A stretch of DNA of 64,000 nucleotides, taken from Bacillus halotolerans. GTDB lineage: Bacteria > Bacillota > Bacilli > Bacillales > Bacillaceae. A program made the translations under genes and the position numbers. This document shows, piece by piece, positions 1 through 8,997 of this stretch. The notes under the pieces are model-generated. The model was not told where the DNA came from. It searched no databases and saw only the letters and a program-made list of their open reading frames with translations. The stretch is from positions 62,001 through 126,000 of the forward strand of contig NZ_LPVF01000001.1 of the NCBI RefSeq assembly GCF_001517105.1, in the 5' to 3' direction. Each line of letters begins with the position of its first letter. Position 1 is the first letter of the stretch.

Positions 1-167
1 AGCTTGGCTTCCCGGTGAAACTGAGTGATTTAGGCATCCATAAGGATCAAGAGCAAGCGAAGAAAGTCATTGCGGCTCATGCGTGCAAGCCGGAAGAATC
101 GTTATGTTTGATGGGTTCTTTTTGTGAAGCGGATGTTGTGGCGGCAATTAATGTATTGGAATCATAA
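1..167 (+). CDS. 3' end of a probable iron-containing alcohol/glycerol dehydrogenase (partial)
   Basis: An open frame enters from the left edge and stops at TAA 165-167, giving about 54 C-terminal residues. The stretch beginning LGFPVKLSDLGI, followed by a charged helix and a final run with AINVLE, resembles the C-terminal helical domain of glycerol dehydrogenase-type iron-containing alcohol dehydrogenases. That assignment is an inference from a short fragment. A strong terminator follows at once, so the gene is not co-transcribed with purT. In strain 168, as I recall, the gene before purT is the AraC-type regulator ybfI, so this neighbour may be a strain difference. Confidence 0.5.
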   Translation, partial: LGFPVKLSDLGIHKDQEQAKKVIAAHACKPEESLCLMGSFCEADVVAAINVLES

Positions 168-201
168 GCTAAAATAAGGGTTTTCTTATTTTAGCTTTTT
201 T
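166..201 (+). terminator. Rho-independent terminator of the upstream gene
   Basis: A 13-bp perfect stem (166-178 with 185-197), a short loop and a T run. It overlaps the stop codon of the partial upstream gene and isolates purT. Confidence 0.85.
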
Positions 202-266
202 ATTACGAAATTTATTTTTTGAATATTTCAGTTATAATGGTTTTTGAACAGATAGGAGGGGCAAAG

Positions 267-1421
267 ATGTATCAATCAAAGAAGGTTTTATTGTTAGGCT
301 CAGGTGAACTGGGGAAAGAGGTTGTGATTGAAGCCCAGCGTCTCGGGGTAGAGACGGTGGCGGTAGACAGCTACGAGCATGCTCCGGCGATGCAGGTGGC
401 GCATAAAAGCTATGTCACTGACATGCTGGATCGTGAGCAGATCAGACACATTATTGAGAAAGAAAAACCTGATTTGATTGTGCCTGAGGTTGAGGCAATC
501 GCGACGGATGAATTGCTGAAGCTTGAAGAGGAAGGATTTCACGTTATCCCAAATGCGCGTGCAGCAAAGCTGACGATGGATCGGGAAGGCATCAGGCGGC
601 TTGCGGCAGAAACGCTCGGGCTTGCGACGGCAGGCTATGAATTTGCGAATACATATGAAGAATTTGTACAGGCGGCAGCTCATATCGGCTTTCCTTGTGT
701 CGTCAAACCGTTGATGAGTTCCTCGGGAAAAGGCCAAAGCGTATGCCGCTCTGAAGCGGATTTGGAGAGCTGCTGGGAGACGGCGATGGAAGGCGGACGA
801 GTGAAGAACGGACGCGTGATCGTCGAGGAATTTATCCCGTTTGAATCAGAGATTACACTCTTAACTGTGCGTGCAGTGAACGGTACGGTATTTTGTGCGC
901 CGATCGGCCATGAGCAAAAGGATGGAGACTATATCGAATCATGGCAGCCTCATCATATGACAGAGCAGCAAATTGAAGAGGCGAAGCATATTGCGAAAGC
1001 CATTACGGATGAGCTTGGCGGGTACGGTCTGTTTGGTGTTGAGCTTTTCCTTGCGAAAGACAAGGTGTATTTCAGTGAGGTGTCTCCTCGACCGCATGAT
1101 ACAGGTCTTGTGACGCTGGTGACGCAAAATTTGTCGGAATTCGCGCTGCATGTCCGGGCGATACTCGGCTTTCCGATTACAGAAATCACACAGCTTTCTC
1201 CAGGCGCCAGCCGGCCCCTCAAAGCACCGGAAGAGTCAGCGGATTACACTGTTGAAGGTTTGGAAAACGCGCTGGCAGTGCCAAAGACACAAGTGCGCGT
1301 GTTTGGAAAGCCGATAACGAAGGTCGGACGCCGTATGGCGGTTGCGCTTTCTGCGGCTGACACTATTGGAAAAGCGCGAGAGAACGCGAAGAAAGCGCTG
1401 GATCAACTATCGATTCAATAA
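267..1421 (+). CDS. purT: Formate-dependent phosphoribosylglycinamide formyltransferase 2
   Basis: PurT converts GAR to formyl-GAR with formate and ATP in de novo purine synthesis, bypassing the folate-dependent PurN. The 384-residue protein has the ATP-grasp layout: an N-terminal Rossmann-like segment ([11 protein letters not shown]), a central ATP-binding region with [13 protein letters not shown], and the metal-binding [11 protein letters not shown] motif near residue 275. The start at 267 was chosen because AGGAGG lies 6-12 bases upstream and the length then fits the family; an upstream in-frame start at 219 has no good ribosome site. A TATAAT at 233-238 is a plausible -10 box. The gene stands alone between two terminators. 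Confidence 0.95.
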   Translation: MYQSKKVLLLGSGELGKEVVIEAQRLGVETVAVDSYEHAPAMQVAHKSYVTDMLDREQIRHIIEKEKPDLIVPEVEAIATDELLKLEEEGFHVIPNARAAKLTMDREGIRRLAAETLGLATAGYEFANTYEEFVQAAAHIGFPCVVKPLMSSSGKGQSVCRSEADLESCWETAMEGGRVKNGRVIVEEFIPFESEITLLTVRAVNGTVFCAPIGHEQKDGDYIESWQPHHMTEQQIEEAKHIAKAITDELGGYGLFGVELFLAKDKVYFSEVSPRPHDTGLVTLVTQNLSEFALHVRAILGFPITEITQLSPGASRPLKAPEESADYTVEGLENALAVPKTQVRVFGKPITKVGRRMAVALSAADTIGKARENAKKALDQLSIQ

Positions 1422-1432
1422 ACATGAAACAG

Positions 1433-1468
1433 ACGGGCCTTGTCTTGATACATGGCCCGTTTTTTTTC
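1433..1468 (+). terminator. purT terminator
   Basis: The stem ACGGGCC/GGCCCGT (1433-1439 with 1454-1460) is followed by a run of T. Confidence 0.85.
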
Positions 1469-1570
1469 ATCACCGCCAAAAATTGTATCATAAGAATCAA
1501 ATTCTTGATTATAATGTAAAAGTCTTCCAACAAAAAGGTTGGTTGACACAAAAGGAGGGGGATGACTAAA

Positions 1571-2509
1571 ATGAGAGTAGTCTCAAGATTCAGAAAAAAA
1601 TGCTTTGCAGGGTTTACGATTTTGTGTTTGGCAACGGCAGCGGCGGTATCTTTCGGAACGCCGGCAGAAGCGGCGGAGAACCCGCAAACCTCTGTCTCCA
1701 ATACGGGAAAGGAAGCTGAAGTCAGCAATAACCAGACGTCGAAAGCGGAATTGGTTTCTGATCCTTATGAAGGAACCGGAAAAACAAGCAAAACATTACA
1801 CGAGCTTATAGAATCAGAAAAAAACATTAAATCCTTAAAGCCTTCAAGTGTAATTGGATCTGATGAACGCGTCAGAATTTCAGGCACTACGTCATTTCCT
1901 TACAGAGCAACGGTTCAGCTCTCAATCAAATATCCCAATACCTCAAGCACTTATGGGTGCACAGGCTTTTTAGTGAACCCGAATACTGTGGTAACGGCCG
2001 GACATTGTGTGTACAGCCAGGATCACGGGTGGGCTTCTTCGATAACTGCTGCGCCGGGCCGCAATGGTTCATCGTATCCATACGGCACTTATTCCGGCAC
2101 GATGTTTTACTCCGTTAAAGGATGGACGGAAAGCAAAGATACCAATTATGATTACGGTGCAATTAAACTAAATGGTTCTCCTGGCAACACGGTTGGCTGG
2201 TATGGCTATAGAACAACAAACAGCAGCAGCCCCGTCGGCCTCTCTACATCAGTTACAGGATATCCGTGTGACAAGACTTTCGGCACCATGTGGTCTGATA
2301 CAAAGCCGATTCGCTCTGCGGAAACGTATAAGCTGACCTATACAACTGATACGTACGGCTGCCAAAGCGGCTCGCCTGTTTACCGCAATTATAGTGATAC
2401 GGGGCAGACGGCCATTGCAATCCATACCAACGGAGGATCGTCATATAACTTGGGAACAAGGGTGACGAATGATGTATTCAACAATATTCAATATTGGGCA
2501 AATCAATAA
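1571..2509 (+). CDS. mpr: Extracellular glutamyl-type metalloprotease Mpr (S1B serine protease)
   Basis: Mpr is a secreted minor extracellular protease made as a preproenzyme. The first ~35 residues form a signal peptide (basic start, hydrophobic core, end near PAEAA), then comes a hydrophilic propeptide of roughly 55-60 residues, then the mature domain. The catalytic triad is readable as His in VVTAGHC, Asp in the TNYDYGAIKL region and Ser in GCQSGSPVY, as in glutamyl endopeptidases of family S1B. The start at 1571 is preferred over the in-frame ATG at 1562 because the latter abuts the AAAGGAGG site. The N-terminal and pro regions look more diverged from strain 168 than the mature enzyme, which is expected. 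Mpr matures with help from Bpr in B. subtilis (family knowledge). Confidence 0.93.
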   Translation: MRVVSRFRKKCFAGFTILCLATAAAVSFGTPAEAAENPQTSVSNTGKEAEVSNNQTSKAELVSDPYEGTGKTSKTLHELIESEKNIKSLKPSSVIGSDERVRISGTTSFPYRATVQLSIKYPNTSSTYGCTGFLVNPNTVVTAGHCVYSQDHGWASSITAAPGRNGSSYPYGTYSGTMFYSVKGWTESKDTNYDYGAIKLNGSPGNTVGWYGYRTTNSSSPVGLSTSVTGYPCDKTFGTMWSDTKPIRSAETYKLTYTTDTYGCQSGSPVYRNYSDTGQTAIAIHTNGGSSYNLGTRVTNDVFNNIQYWANQ

Positions 2510-2876
2510 ATACGGCAAACTGGCCGTTTTCATTTCTATTTTGTTTTTATGCGGATGCAGCTCTCAGGCGCATTCAGATTCTGCTCAGAAAGAAACAACG
2601 ATCCCTGTGACCCTTCATGTGGAAGACGATGCCGGGTTACCGATGGAAGGCGTTCAAGTGACGATTGTCAAAGCGCCGGCATCAGATCAGGAGCCGAATA
2701 CAGAGATCGGTGAGATTCTCGGTTTGACAGACAAAAACGGAGACATCACATGGGATACCGGGAAAAAGGGCGAATACTCCATTGCCTTAACGAAGAATGA
2801 AACGTCTGTGACACATCAAGTGTCATTAACAAAGGACAAAAAAGATAAGGTTATTCCATTAGTCTTTAAAGAGTAG
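2469..2876 (+). CDS. ybfJ: Putative lipoprotein YbfJ
   Basis: A 135-residue protein with a hydrophobic N-terminus and the lipobox LFLCGC (Cys about residue 29), so it is probably lipid-anchored outside the membrane. The rest is one small beta-rich domain with DDAGLPMEGVQVTI and DKNGDITWDTGKKGEYSIAL, typical of carboxypeptidase-regulatory/Ig-like modules. The frame overlaps the last 41 bases of mpr, and the start (ATG 2469 or 2472) has only a weak ribosome site, suggesting translational coupling. The pairing with a secreted protease hints at an extracytoplasmic role, but no activity can be assigned. It ends at a terminator. Confidence 0.75.
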   Translation: MMYSTIFNIGQINKYGKLAVFISILFLCGCSSQAHSDSAQKETTIPVTLHVEDDAGLPMEGVQVTIVKAPASDQEPNTEIGEILGLTDKNGDITWDTGKKGEYSIALTKNETSVTHQVSLTKDKKDKVIPLVFKE

Positions 2877-2914
2877 ACGGTTTTCCTTCAAGTTTAGGAA
2901 GAACGTCTTTTTTT
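2875..2914 (+). terminator. mpr-ybfJ terminator
   Basis: An imperfect long hairpin (AGACG...CCTT with AGGAAG...CGTCT) followed by T7. Confidence 0.75.
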
Positions 2915-3049
2915 ATTGATCTTCGTAAATGATCAAACTATATACTGGAAAATTGTTATATGAGATAATAAGAATGGGTATTTTTTCTTACAAGAAAGGG
3001 CAGTCTCCTTTCTCTATATATAAATGAAAGTCGGAGGAAAAAGAAAAAG

Positions 3050-3946
3050 ATGAAACAGGATTCGATGCAGCTTGCCGCGGCTGAAGGCGGTACATGCTTT
3101 TACCAGGCTTATGATGAAAGCCTTTCTTTGTGGCCGATTGATTCGGAAGCTTTCTATGTTTCTACTCGTTTCGGAAAAACACATATCATGGCAAGTGGGC
3201 CAAAGGACGCACCTTCGCTCGTACTGCTTCACGGGGGGCTCTTCAGCTCTGTCATGTGGTATCCGAATATCGCCGAGTGGAGCGGTCAATATCGTACATA
3301 TGCAGTCGATATAATAGGAGACAAAAATAAAAGTATACCATCAGCCTCTCTGGATACGAGAGCTGATTGCGCTCACTGGCTGAAAGATGTTTTTGATTCG
3401 CTTGGACTGGAGACAGCACATCTGGCCGGATTTTCCCTTGGAGGGCTTCATACAGTGAACTTTCTGCTTGATATGCCTGAAAGAGTGGAACGGGCGGTTG
3501 TCATGAGTCCTGCTGAAGCGTTTATATCATTTCATCCGGATGTCTATAAATATGCCGCAGGCCTTAGTGAGCCGAGCGGGGCTGATGCTTACATCAAGTG
3601 GCTGACAGCTGACCGCTATCAGCTTCATCCCATGCTGCAAAAGCAGATCAAGGCTGGAGTCAAGTGGCGGGATGAGAAAAGAAGCCTGACACCGAGAGAA
3701 AATGGCTTCCCGTACGTGTTCACAGACGCGGAGTTAAAGTCGATCACGGTTCCGATGCTGGTGATGTTCGGTGAGCATGAGGTGATGTACCATCAGCAAA
3801 TGGCTTTAGAAAGAGCTTCTGTATTGGTTACGGGGATTCAGACGGAAATGGTTAAGAACGCGGGACACCTGTTACCTCTGGAGCAGCCGGATTATGTCAA
3901 TGAACGTGTTTTGTCATTTTTAGGCGAAAATGAAATTTGCACATAA
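3050..3946 (+). CDS. ybfK: Alpha/beta-hydrolase (carboxylesterase) YbfK
   Basis: A 298-residue cytoplasmic alpha/beta-hydrolase. The oxyanion region VLLHGGLFSS, the nucleophile elbow GFSLGG (Ser near residue 128), an acid in MLVMFGEHEVMY and the His in KNAGHLLPLEQP are all visible, so the triad is complete. Members act as carboxylesterases, but the natural substrate is not evident. GGAGG lies 12 bases before the ATG, slightly far. It sits alone between the ybfJ terminator and the pssA promoters; no terminator is obvious directly after it. Confidence 0.85.
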   Translation: MKQDSMQLAAAEGGTCFYQAYDESLSLWPIDSEAFYVSTRFGKTHIMASGPKDAPSLVLLHGGLFSSVMWYPNIAEWSGQYRTYAVDIIGDKNKSIPSASLDTRADCAHWLKDVFDSLGLETAHLAGFSLGGLHTVNFLLDMPERVERAVVMSPAEAFISFHPDVYKYAAGLSEPSGADAYIKWLTADRYQLHPMLQKQIKAGVKWRDEKRSLTPRENGFPYVFTDAELKSITVPMLVMFGEHEVMYHQQMALERASVLVTGIQTEMVKNAGHLLPLEQPDYVNERVLSFLGENEICT

Positions 3947-3966
3947 ATTGAAAAGACTGGCATTCA

Positions 3967-3996
3967 TTGTTCAAAAGGTAACAAATGTTGTATAAT
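3967..3996 (+). promoter_or_regulatory. Probable SigA promoter of the pssA operon
   Basis: TTGTTC (3967-3972), an 18-bp spacer and TATAAT (3991-3996). Confidence 0.55.
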
Positions 3997-4064
3997 AATA
4001 GAATTTGAGTGCTGCTTTTTTTTCTGGCAGTCTATGATATCATGCTTAATAGAGAGATTTTTCC

Positions 4065-4091
4065 TGTAACGCTGATTCGATATACAACGTC
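4065..4091 (+). promoter_or_regulatory. ECF (SigX-type) promoter of the pssA operon
   Basis: TGTAAC (4065-4070), exactly 17 bp, then CGTC (4088-4091), which fits the extracytoplasmic-function sigma layout. From family knowledge, pssA-ybfM-psd belongs to the SigX regulon of B. subtilis, so extra phosphatidylethanolamine can be made under envelope stress. Confidence 0.7.
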
Positions 4092-4133
4092 GTGTTGATA
4101 TAAGGTTTTTTCAATTGGAGGTTTGTTTACACT

Positions 4134-4667
4134 GTGAATTATATACCCAGTATGATTACGATAGGAAACTTTATTTGCGGGCTTTTGGCGGTTCATTCCT
4201 TAATATTTCACAACATCCATTCAGCAGTGATTTTCATTTTTACCGGCATGTTTCTCGATTTCTTCGATGGAATGGCTGCGCGGAAGCTGAATGCTGTATC
4301 TGATATGGGGAAAGAACTGGATTCATTTGCCGATCTGGTTACATTTGGCGTGGCGCCATCCATGCTCGCCTACAGTGTCGCTTTATATGCCCTGCCGTTT
4401 ATCGGGATACTATGCGCGCTGGCTTACAGTATTTGCGGAATGCTTCGGCTCTCTAAATTTAATGTTGAACAAAGCAAGCTTCCGACGTTTATCGGAATGC
4501 CGATTCCATTTGCGGCAATGTGTCTCGTCATTTTATGCTTTGTGAATAACCCGATTTTGCTGGCGCTCGGCACATGCGCGCTGTCTTATTTAATGGTGAG
4601 CAAAGTGAAATTTCCTCATTTTAAAAAACACGCAGCAGAAAATCTGGAGTCCGAAAGATGGAATTAG
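4134..4667 (+). CDS. pssA: CDP-diacylglycerol-serine O-phosphatidyltransferase
   Basis: PssA makes phosphatidylserine from CDP-diacylglycerol and serine, the first committed step to phosphatidylethanolamine. The 177-residue integral membrane protein has the complete CDP-alcohol phosphotransferase signature (DG, AR, G, D, D spaced 2-8-3-3) in the DGMAARKLNAVSDMGKELD region, near residues 45-70, with several hydrophobic segments around it. The start is GTG 4134, preceded by TTGGAGG. It overlaps ybfM by 10 bases, so pssA, ybfM and psd form one translationally coupled operon. Confidence 0.95.
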   Translation: MNYIPSMITIGNFICGLLAVHSLIFHNIHSAVIFIFTGMFLDFFDGMAARKLNAVSDMGKELDSFADLVTFGVAPSMLAYSVALYALPFIGILCALAYSICGMLRLSKFNVEQSKLPTFIGMPIPFAAMCLVILCFVNNPILLALGTCALSYLMVSKVKFPHFKKHAAENLESERWN

Positions 4668-5146
4668 TGCAGCAGCTGATAGCGGATTATGGTTATCTCG
4701 CTATTTTTTTGATGCTTGTTCTTGGAATTATTGGATTGCCGATACCCGACGAAGTCATGATGACAATCGTCGGTTATTTTACGCATATTGATGTGCTGAA
4801 TTATGAACTTGCCATTTTTATCAGCTTTGTCGGATCCCTGTTAGGGATGATGATCAGCTACATGATCGGCAGAAAGGCCGGGCGTCCGTTTATCGATAAG
4901 TATGGCAAATGGGTCGGTTTGAAAGAAAAGAGAATGCTGAAAGTAGAAAAATGGATGAAGAAATACGGACCGTATTCTCTTATATTAGGTTATTTTATTC
5001 CAGGCGTCCGGCATGTGACGTGTTATTTTTCGGGAATCGGCAAAATGGAGCTGAAAACGTATATTGCGTATGCAGCGATCGGCGCCTTTTTGTGGTGCTT
5101 TATTTTTATTACAATCGGAAGGGTTATAGGGGTTATTCATGTTTAA
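4658..5146 (+). CDS. ybfM: DedA/SNARE-associated family membrane protein YbfM
   Basis: A 162-residue membrane protein of the DedA (VTT) family. The GxPIPDE motif near residue 27, the GR.AGR stretch about residue 70 and the FIPGVRH motif near residue 113 are diagnostic; four to five hydrophobic segments are visible. DedA proteins are implicated in lipid carrier or phospholipid translocation. Its position between the phosphatidylserine synthase and decarboxylase genes suggests movement of these lipids across the membrane, which is inference. It overlaps pssA upstream and psd downstream. Confidence 0.88.
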   Translation: MELVQQLIADYGYLAIFLMLVLGIIGLPIPDEVMMTIVGYFTHIDVLNYELAIFISFVGSLLGMMISYMIGRKAGRPFIDKYGKWVGLKEKRMLKVEKWMKKYGPYSLILGYFIPGVRHVTCYFSGIGKMELKTYIAYAAIGAFLWCFIFITIGRVIGVIHV

Positions 5147-5930
5147 TACAGCTGTAAAGATTCTGTACCGATCATTGATAGAACTGACGAACCATCGATT
5201 ATCATCCTGCCTGATCAAAGGATTTTGCGAATCGAAATTCAGTAAGCCAGTCATTCCGCTCTTCTCTAAACACTTTCAAATTAACTGGAATGATGTAGAC
5301 GGAACAGCCTCTGATTACGGTTCGCTTTCGGAATTGTTTATTCGGAATATTAATTTGGAGCGGCGCCCTGTTTCAAAAGAGGCGCATGCTGTGGTCAGCC
5401 CCGTTGACGGTGTCGTTCAGACGATAGGGACGATCAACCCGAATCAAACCTTTACGGTAAAGGGCAAAGACTACTCATTTGCTGAATTGACCGGCTGTAA
5501 AAGCGCTGATCATCAATACAACGGTGGATATTTCGTCGTGCTGTACTTAAGCCCGCGGCATTACCACCGTTTTCATTCCCCGATCAGCTGCACATATCAA
5601 AAGCTGGCTGAACTCGGAAACCGTTCATACCCGGTGAATCAGTTAGGATTAAAATACGGAAAAGATGTACTGTCGAAAAATTATCGAGTTGTTTATGAGT
5701 TGAATAGCAGCAATCGAAACGTGCTGATGATTCCTGTCGGCGCGATGAATATTAACTCAATCGTGCAGACCAGCACAGGTGATCAATTGAAGATCGGCGA
5801 GGAGCTGGGGTACTTTTCATTTGGTTCAACCGTCATTTTGATCTTTGAAAAAGACGCGTTCCGGCCGTCTGCTGATGTAACAGAAGGCCAAGAAGTCCAA
5901 GTCGGGCAACTGATAGGTTATGGAGAGTAA
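5139..5930 (+). CDS. psd: Phosphatidylserine decarboxylase proenzyme
   Basis: Psd decarboxylates phosphatidylserine to phosphatidylethanolamine. It is a self-processing pyruvoyl enzyme: the Gly-Ser cleavage site is visible as FGST (YFSFGSTVILIFEK region, near residue 228), where the Ser becomes the pyruvoyl group of the small subunit. The conserved SPVDG and YLSPRHYHRFH motifs are present. Length is 263 residues, normal for the Bacillus enzyme. The start codon overlaps the end of ybfM by 8 bases. It is the last gene of the operon and is followed by a hairpin. Confidence 0.95.
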   Translation: MFNTAVKILYRSLIELTNHRLSSCLIKGFCESKFSKPVIPLFSKHFQINWNDVDGTASDYGSLSELFIRNINLERRPVSKEAHAVVSPVDGVVQTIGTINPNQTFTVKGKDYSFAELTGCKSADHQYNGGYFVVLYLSPRHYHRFHSPISCTYQKLAELGNRSYPVNQLGLKYGKDVLSKNYRVVYELNSSNRNVLMIPVGAMNINSIVQTSTGDQLKIGEELGYFSFGSTVILIFEKDAFRPSADVTEGQEVQVGQLIGYGE

Positions 5931-5932
5931 AG

Positions 5933-5970
5933 AAGAGGAGCTCGCAAATGGAAGCGGCGCCTCTTTTTTT
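5933..5970 (+). terminator. Terminator of pssA-ybfM-psd
   Basis: An imperfect hairpin (AGAGG...CGC with GCG...CCTCT) followed by T7. The ybfN ribosome site starts right after it. Confidence 0.6.
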
Positions 5971-5987
5971 GAAGAAAGGTGAGCGTG

Positions 5988-6263
5988 ATGGAAAAACGAA
6001 TCGTCAGCTGGATCACACATTACCAGCAAACCGGAGATGGAGCGGCTCTTCACAAGGTGCAGGAAGCGTGCTGGCCGATTGTGGAAACAGTTCTGCAAGA
6101 GGCGGCAACTGATGCAGAGCAAGTGAACGATTTGCGCCAAAAAGGATTGGAGCGGTTTCCATTCATCATCAGCAAATACCAATCGGATGTGCAGCTCCCG
6201 ATTGAAACGTTTTTGAGAAATACGTATCGGTTTTATTTTCATCAGGCAATGAAAGGCTCTTAA
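5988..6263 (+). CDS. ybfN: Small protein YbfN, resembles a lone sigma region 2
   Basis: A 91-residue acidic/helical protein of unknown function. The start at ATG 5988 uses AAAGGTGA 7 bases upstream; GTG 5979 in the same frame would abut that site. The segment [17 protein letters not shown] then [10 protein letters not shown] aligns by eye with the core-binding helices of sigma-70 region 2 (D-L-x-Q-x-G ... F ... T-Y), but there is no region 4, so DNA recognition of a -35 box is not expected. It could be a sigma-like remnant or regulator; this is inference. Terminators flank it. Confidence 0.7.
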   Translation: MEKRIVSWITHYQQTGDGAALHKVQEACWPIVETVLQEAATDAEQVNDLRQKGLERFPFIISKYQSDVQLPIETFLRNTYRFYFHQAMKGS

Positions 6264-6296
6264 AAAACGGCTTCTATCAGCAGAAGCTTTTTTTTT
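6264..6296 (+). terminator. ybfN terminator
   Basis: The stem GCTTCT/AGAAGC, extended by A-T pairs, is followed by T9. Confidence 0.75.
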
Positions 6297-6307
6297 ATAA
6301 CTGAAAA

Positions 6308-6334
6308 GGAAACTTTTTCTATAACTATCTCGTA
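6308..6334 (+). promoter_or_regulatory. SigW-like ECF promoter of ybfO
   Basis: GGAAAC followed by a T-rich spacer of 17 bp and CGTA. This is one base away from the TGAAAC/CGTA SigW consensus. ybfO is, as I recall, a SigW-regulon gene in strain 168. Confidence 0.65.
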
Positions 6335-6370
6335 ACTACTAGAGAACCTAGCAGAAAAGGAGAGATAGAA

Positions 6371-7710
6371 TTGAAACATAAGTTAGTAAAAATGACTTTG
6401 CCGCTGCTGATCGTATGTCTGGCGTTTTCTTCTTTTGCGGAGCCCGCCCGTGCTGCTTCAGAAAAAAACATTGGGATCGCTGGATTGAACGGAATGCCCA
6501 TCCGCTGGATTCTTCCGATGCTTCAAACAAAGATCTTCGATTTCTGAAGAAAGTGCTGAAAGGAAAACGAATCGTCCAGTTAGGAGAAACCACACATGGT
6601 GCTGGCGAAATCAACGCCACCAAGGTCCGCATGATCAAATACCTTCATGAAGAACTGGGATATGATGTGTTGGCCTTTGAGTCTGGATTCCCCGAAGCAA
6701 ATGCATCCTACCTTCACATGGATCAATTAACCCCGAAGAGCATGATGAAACAATCCATTTACCCCGTATGGCACACAGAAGATGTCGTTGAGCTGTTTGA
6801 TTATATGAAAGAGCAAAAAGAGAAAGGTGATCCGCTTATTCTCACTGGATTTGATATTCAAAGCCTGAAGAATTCATTCGACGGTGCTGCGAATCAATGG
6901 ATAAAGGCGGTGGACCCTGAAAAAGCCGAGCTGCTTTCCCAATCAGAACATGATTTTTTCAGCTTAGTGTCAAACAGCAAAACGGTGGAAGAATTTACGA
7001 AAAAGAAAGAAGCGCTTGTGACAAACTACCGGGAGCTTATTAAGTTCGCTGACACACATTCTTCAACGCTAAAAGCGCACCTTCCGAAAGAGCCGAAAGC
7101 TTATGAGATCTTTGTGCATTCCCTTCAACTGAGAATTGACGTAATGGAAACATACATGCTGGAAGAAATGAAAGAAAAGCTATTGGATTATCCGGAGAAT
7201 ATGGAGGATTTTTCATTCTTTATGAGAGATCGCATGATGGCTGAACAATTTCAGTGGGTCGCGGATAACCTTTATCCGAAACAGAAAATCATCGTCTGGG
7301 GCCACAATTACCATCTTCGCAAACAGAATACCAAAATGATAAAGGACTGGGTACAGCTAAACGGACCTAACATGGGTGATTATTTGCCGGAGCGGCTGAA
7401 AAAACAGACCTATACCATTGGAATCTATGCGTACTCTGGAGCCAGTCTGGATAGCTCCGATAATAAGACCGTTAATCCGGTAACAAGCCCGCCGCCGGCT
7501 GGAAGTCTTGAAGACTTGCTGAAAGCTGCGAACCATCCATCGGTCTTTGTTGATTTTCTCCATACCAAAAAAAGCAAAGGAACTTCTTGGATGTATACGC
7601 CGCGTACAGCGCTGTATTGGGGTTTCAAAGAGGAGCAAATGATACTGAAGGAACAATATGACGGTGTGATTTGGCTGGAGCATATAACGCCTTCTGTTAT
7701 TATAAAGTAA
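6371..7710 (+). pseudogene. ybfO: ybfO, erythromycin-esterase-like secreted protein, interrupted by a 1-base frameshift
   Basis: Read from TTG 6371 (AAAGGAGAGA upstream), the gene gives a good signal peptide ending near PARAASEKN, then runs out of frame and stops at about 6545. The other frame supplies the mature domain from HWDRWIERNAH to the stop at 7710. One added A in the A7 run at 6462-6468 joins both parts into 446 residues, the length I remember for YbfO. The mature part has erythromycin-esterase family motifs: LGETTHGAGE, AFESGF and WGHNYH. In-frame ATG 6415 would express a version without a signal peptide. The break is either a real inactivation, an A8 homopolymer miscall, or a site of productive slippage: in frame it reads GAA AAA AAC, a canonical minus-one heptamer. 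Confidence 0.8.
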
Positions 7711-7715
7711 AATGG

Positions 7716-7750
7716 CATAACCCTGTGCTAAACACAGGGTTATGATTTTA
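7716..7750 (+). terminator. ybfO terminator
   Basis: A 12-bp perfect stem (7716-7727 with 7733-7744) with a 5-base loop and a T-rich tail. Confidence 0.8.
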
Positions 7751-8955
<1,205 letters not shown>

Positions 8956-8962
8956 TATGGAA

Positions 8963-8997
8963 AGAACACCTCTCATGCAGAGAGGTGTTCTTTTTTT
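8963..8997 (+). terminator. Terminator shared by trhO and gltP
   Basis: A 12-bp perfect stem (8963-8974 with 8980-8991) and T7. It lies between two convergent genes; in the reverse direction the tail is less T-rich. Confidence 0.85.

Noticed and set aside
1363-1728. A 121-codon minus-strand frame between purT and mpr
   Set aside because: It spans the purT terminator and the antisense of the mpr signal region, with low-complexity hydrophobic content and no start signals.
5826-6242. A 138-codon minus-strand frame over ybfN
   Set aside because: It is antisense to psd and ybfN, crosses the psd terminator and lacks a ribosome site.
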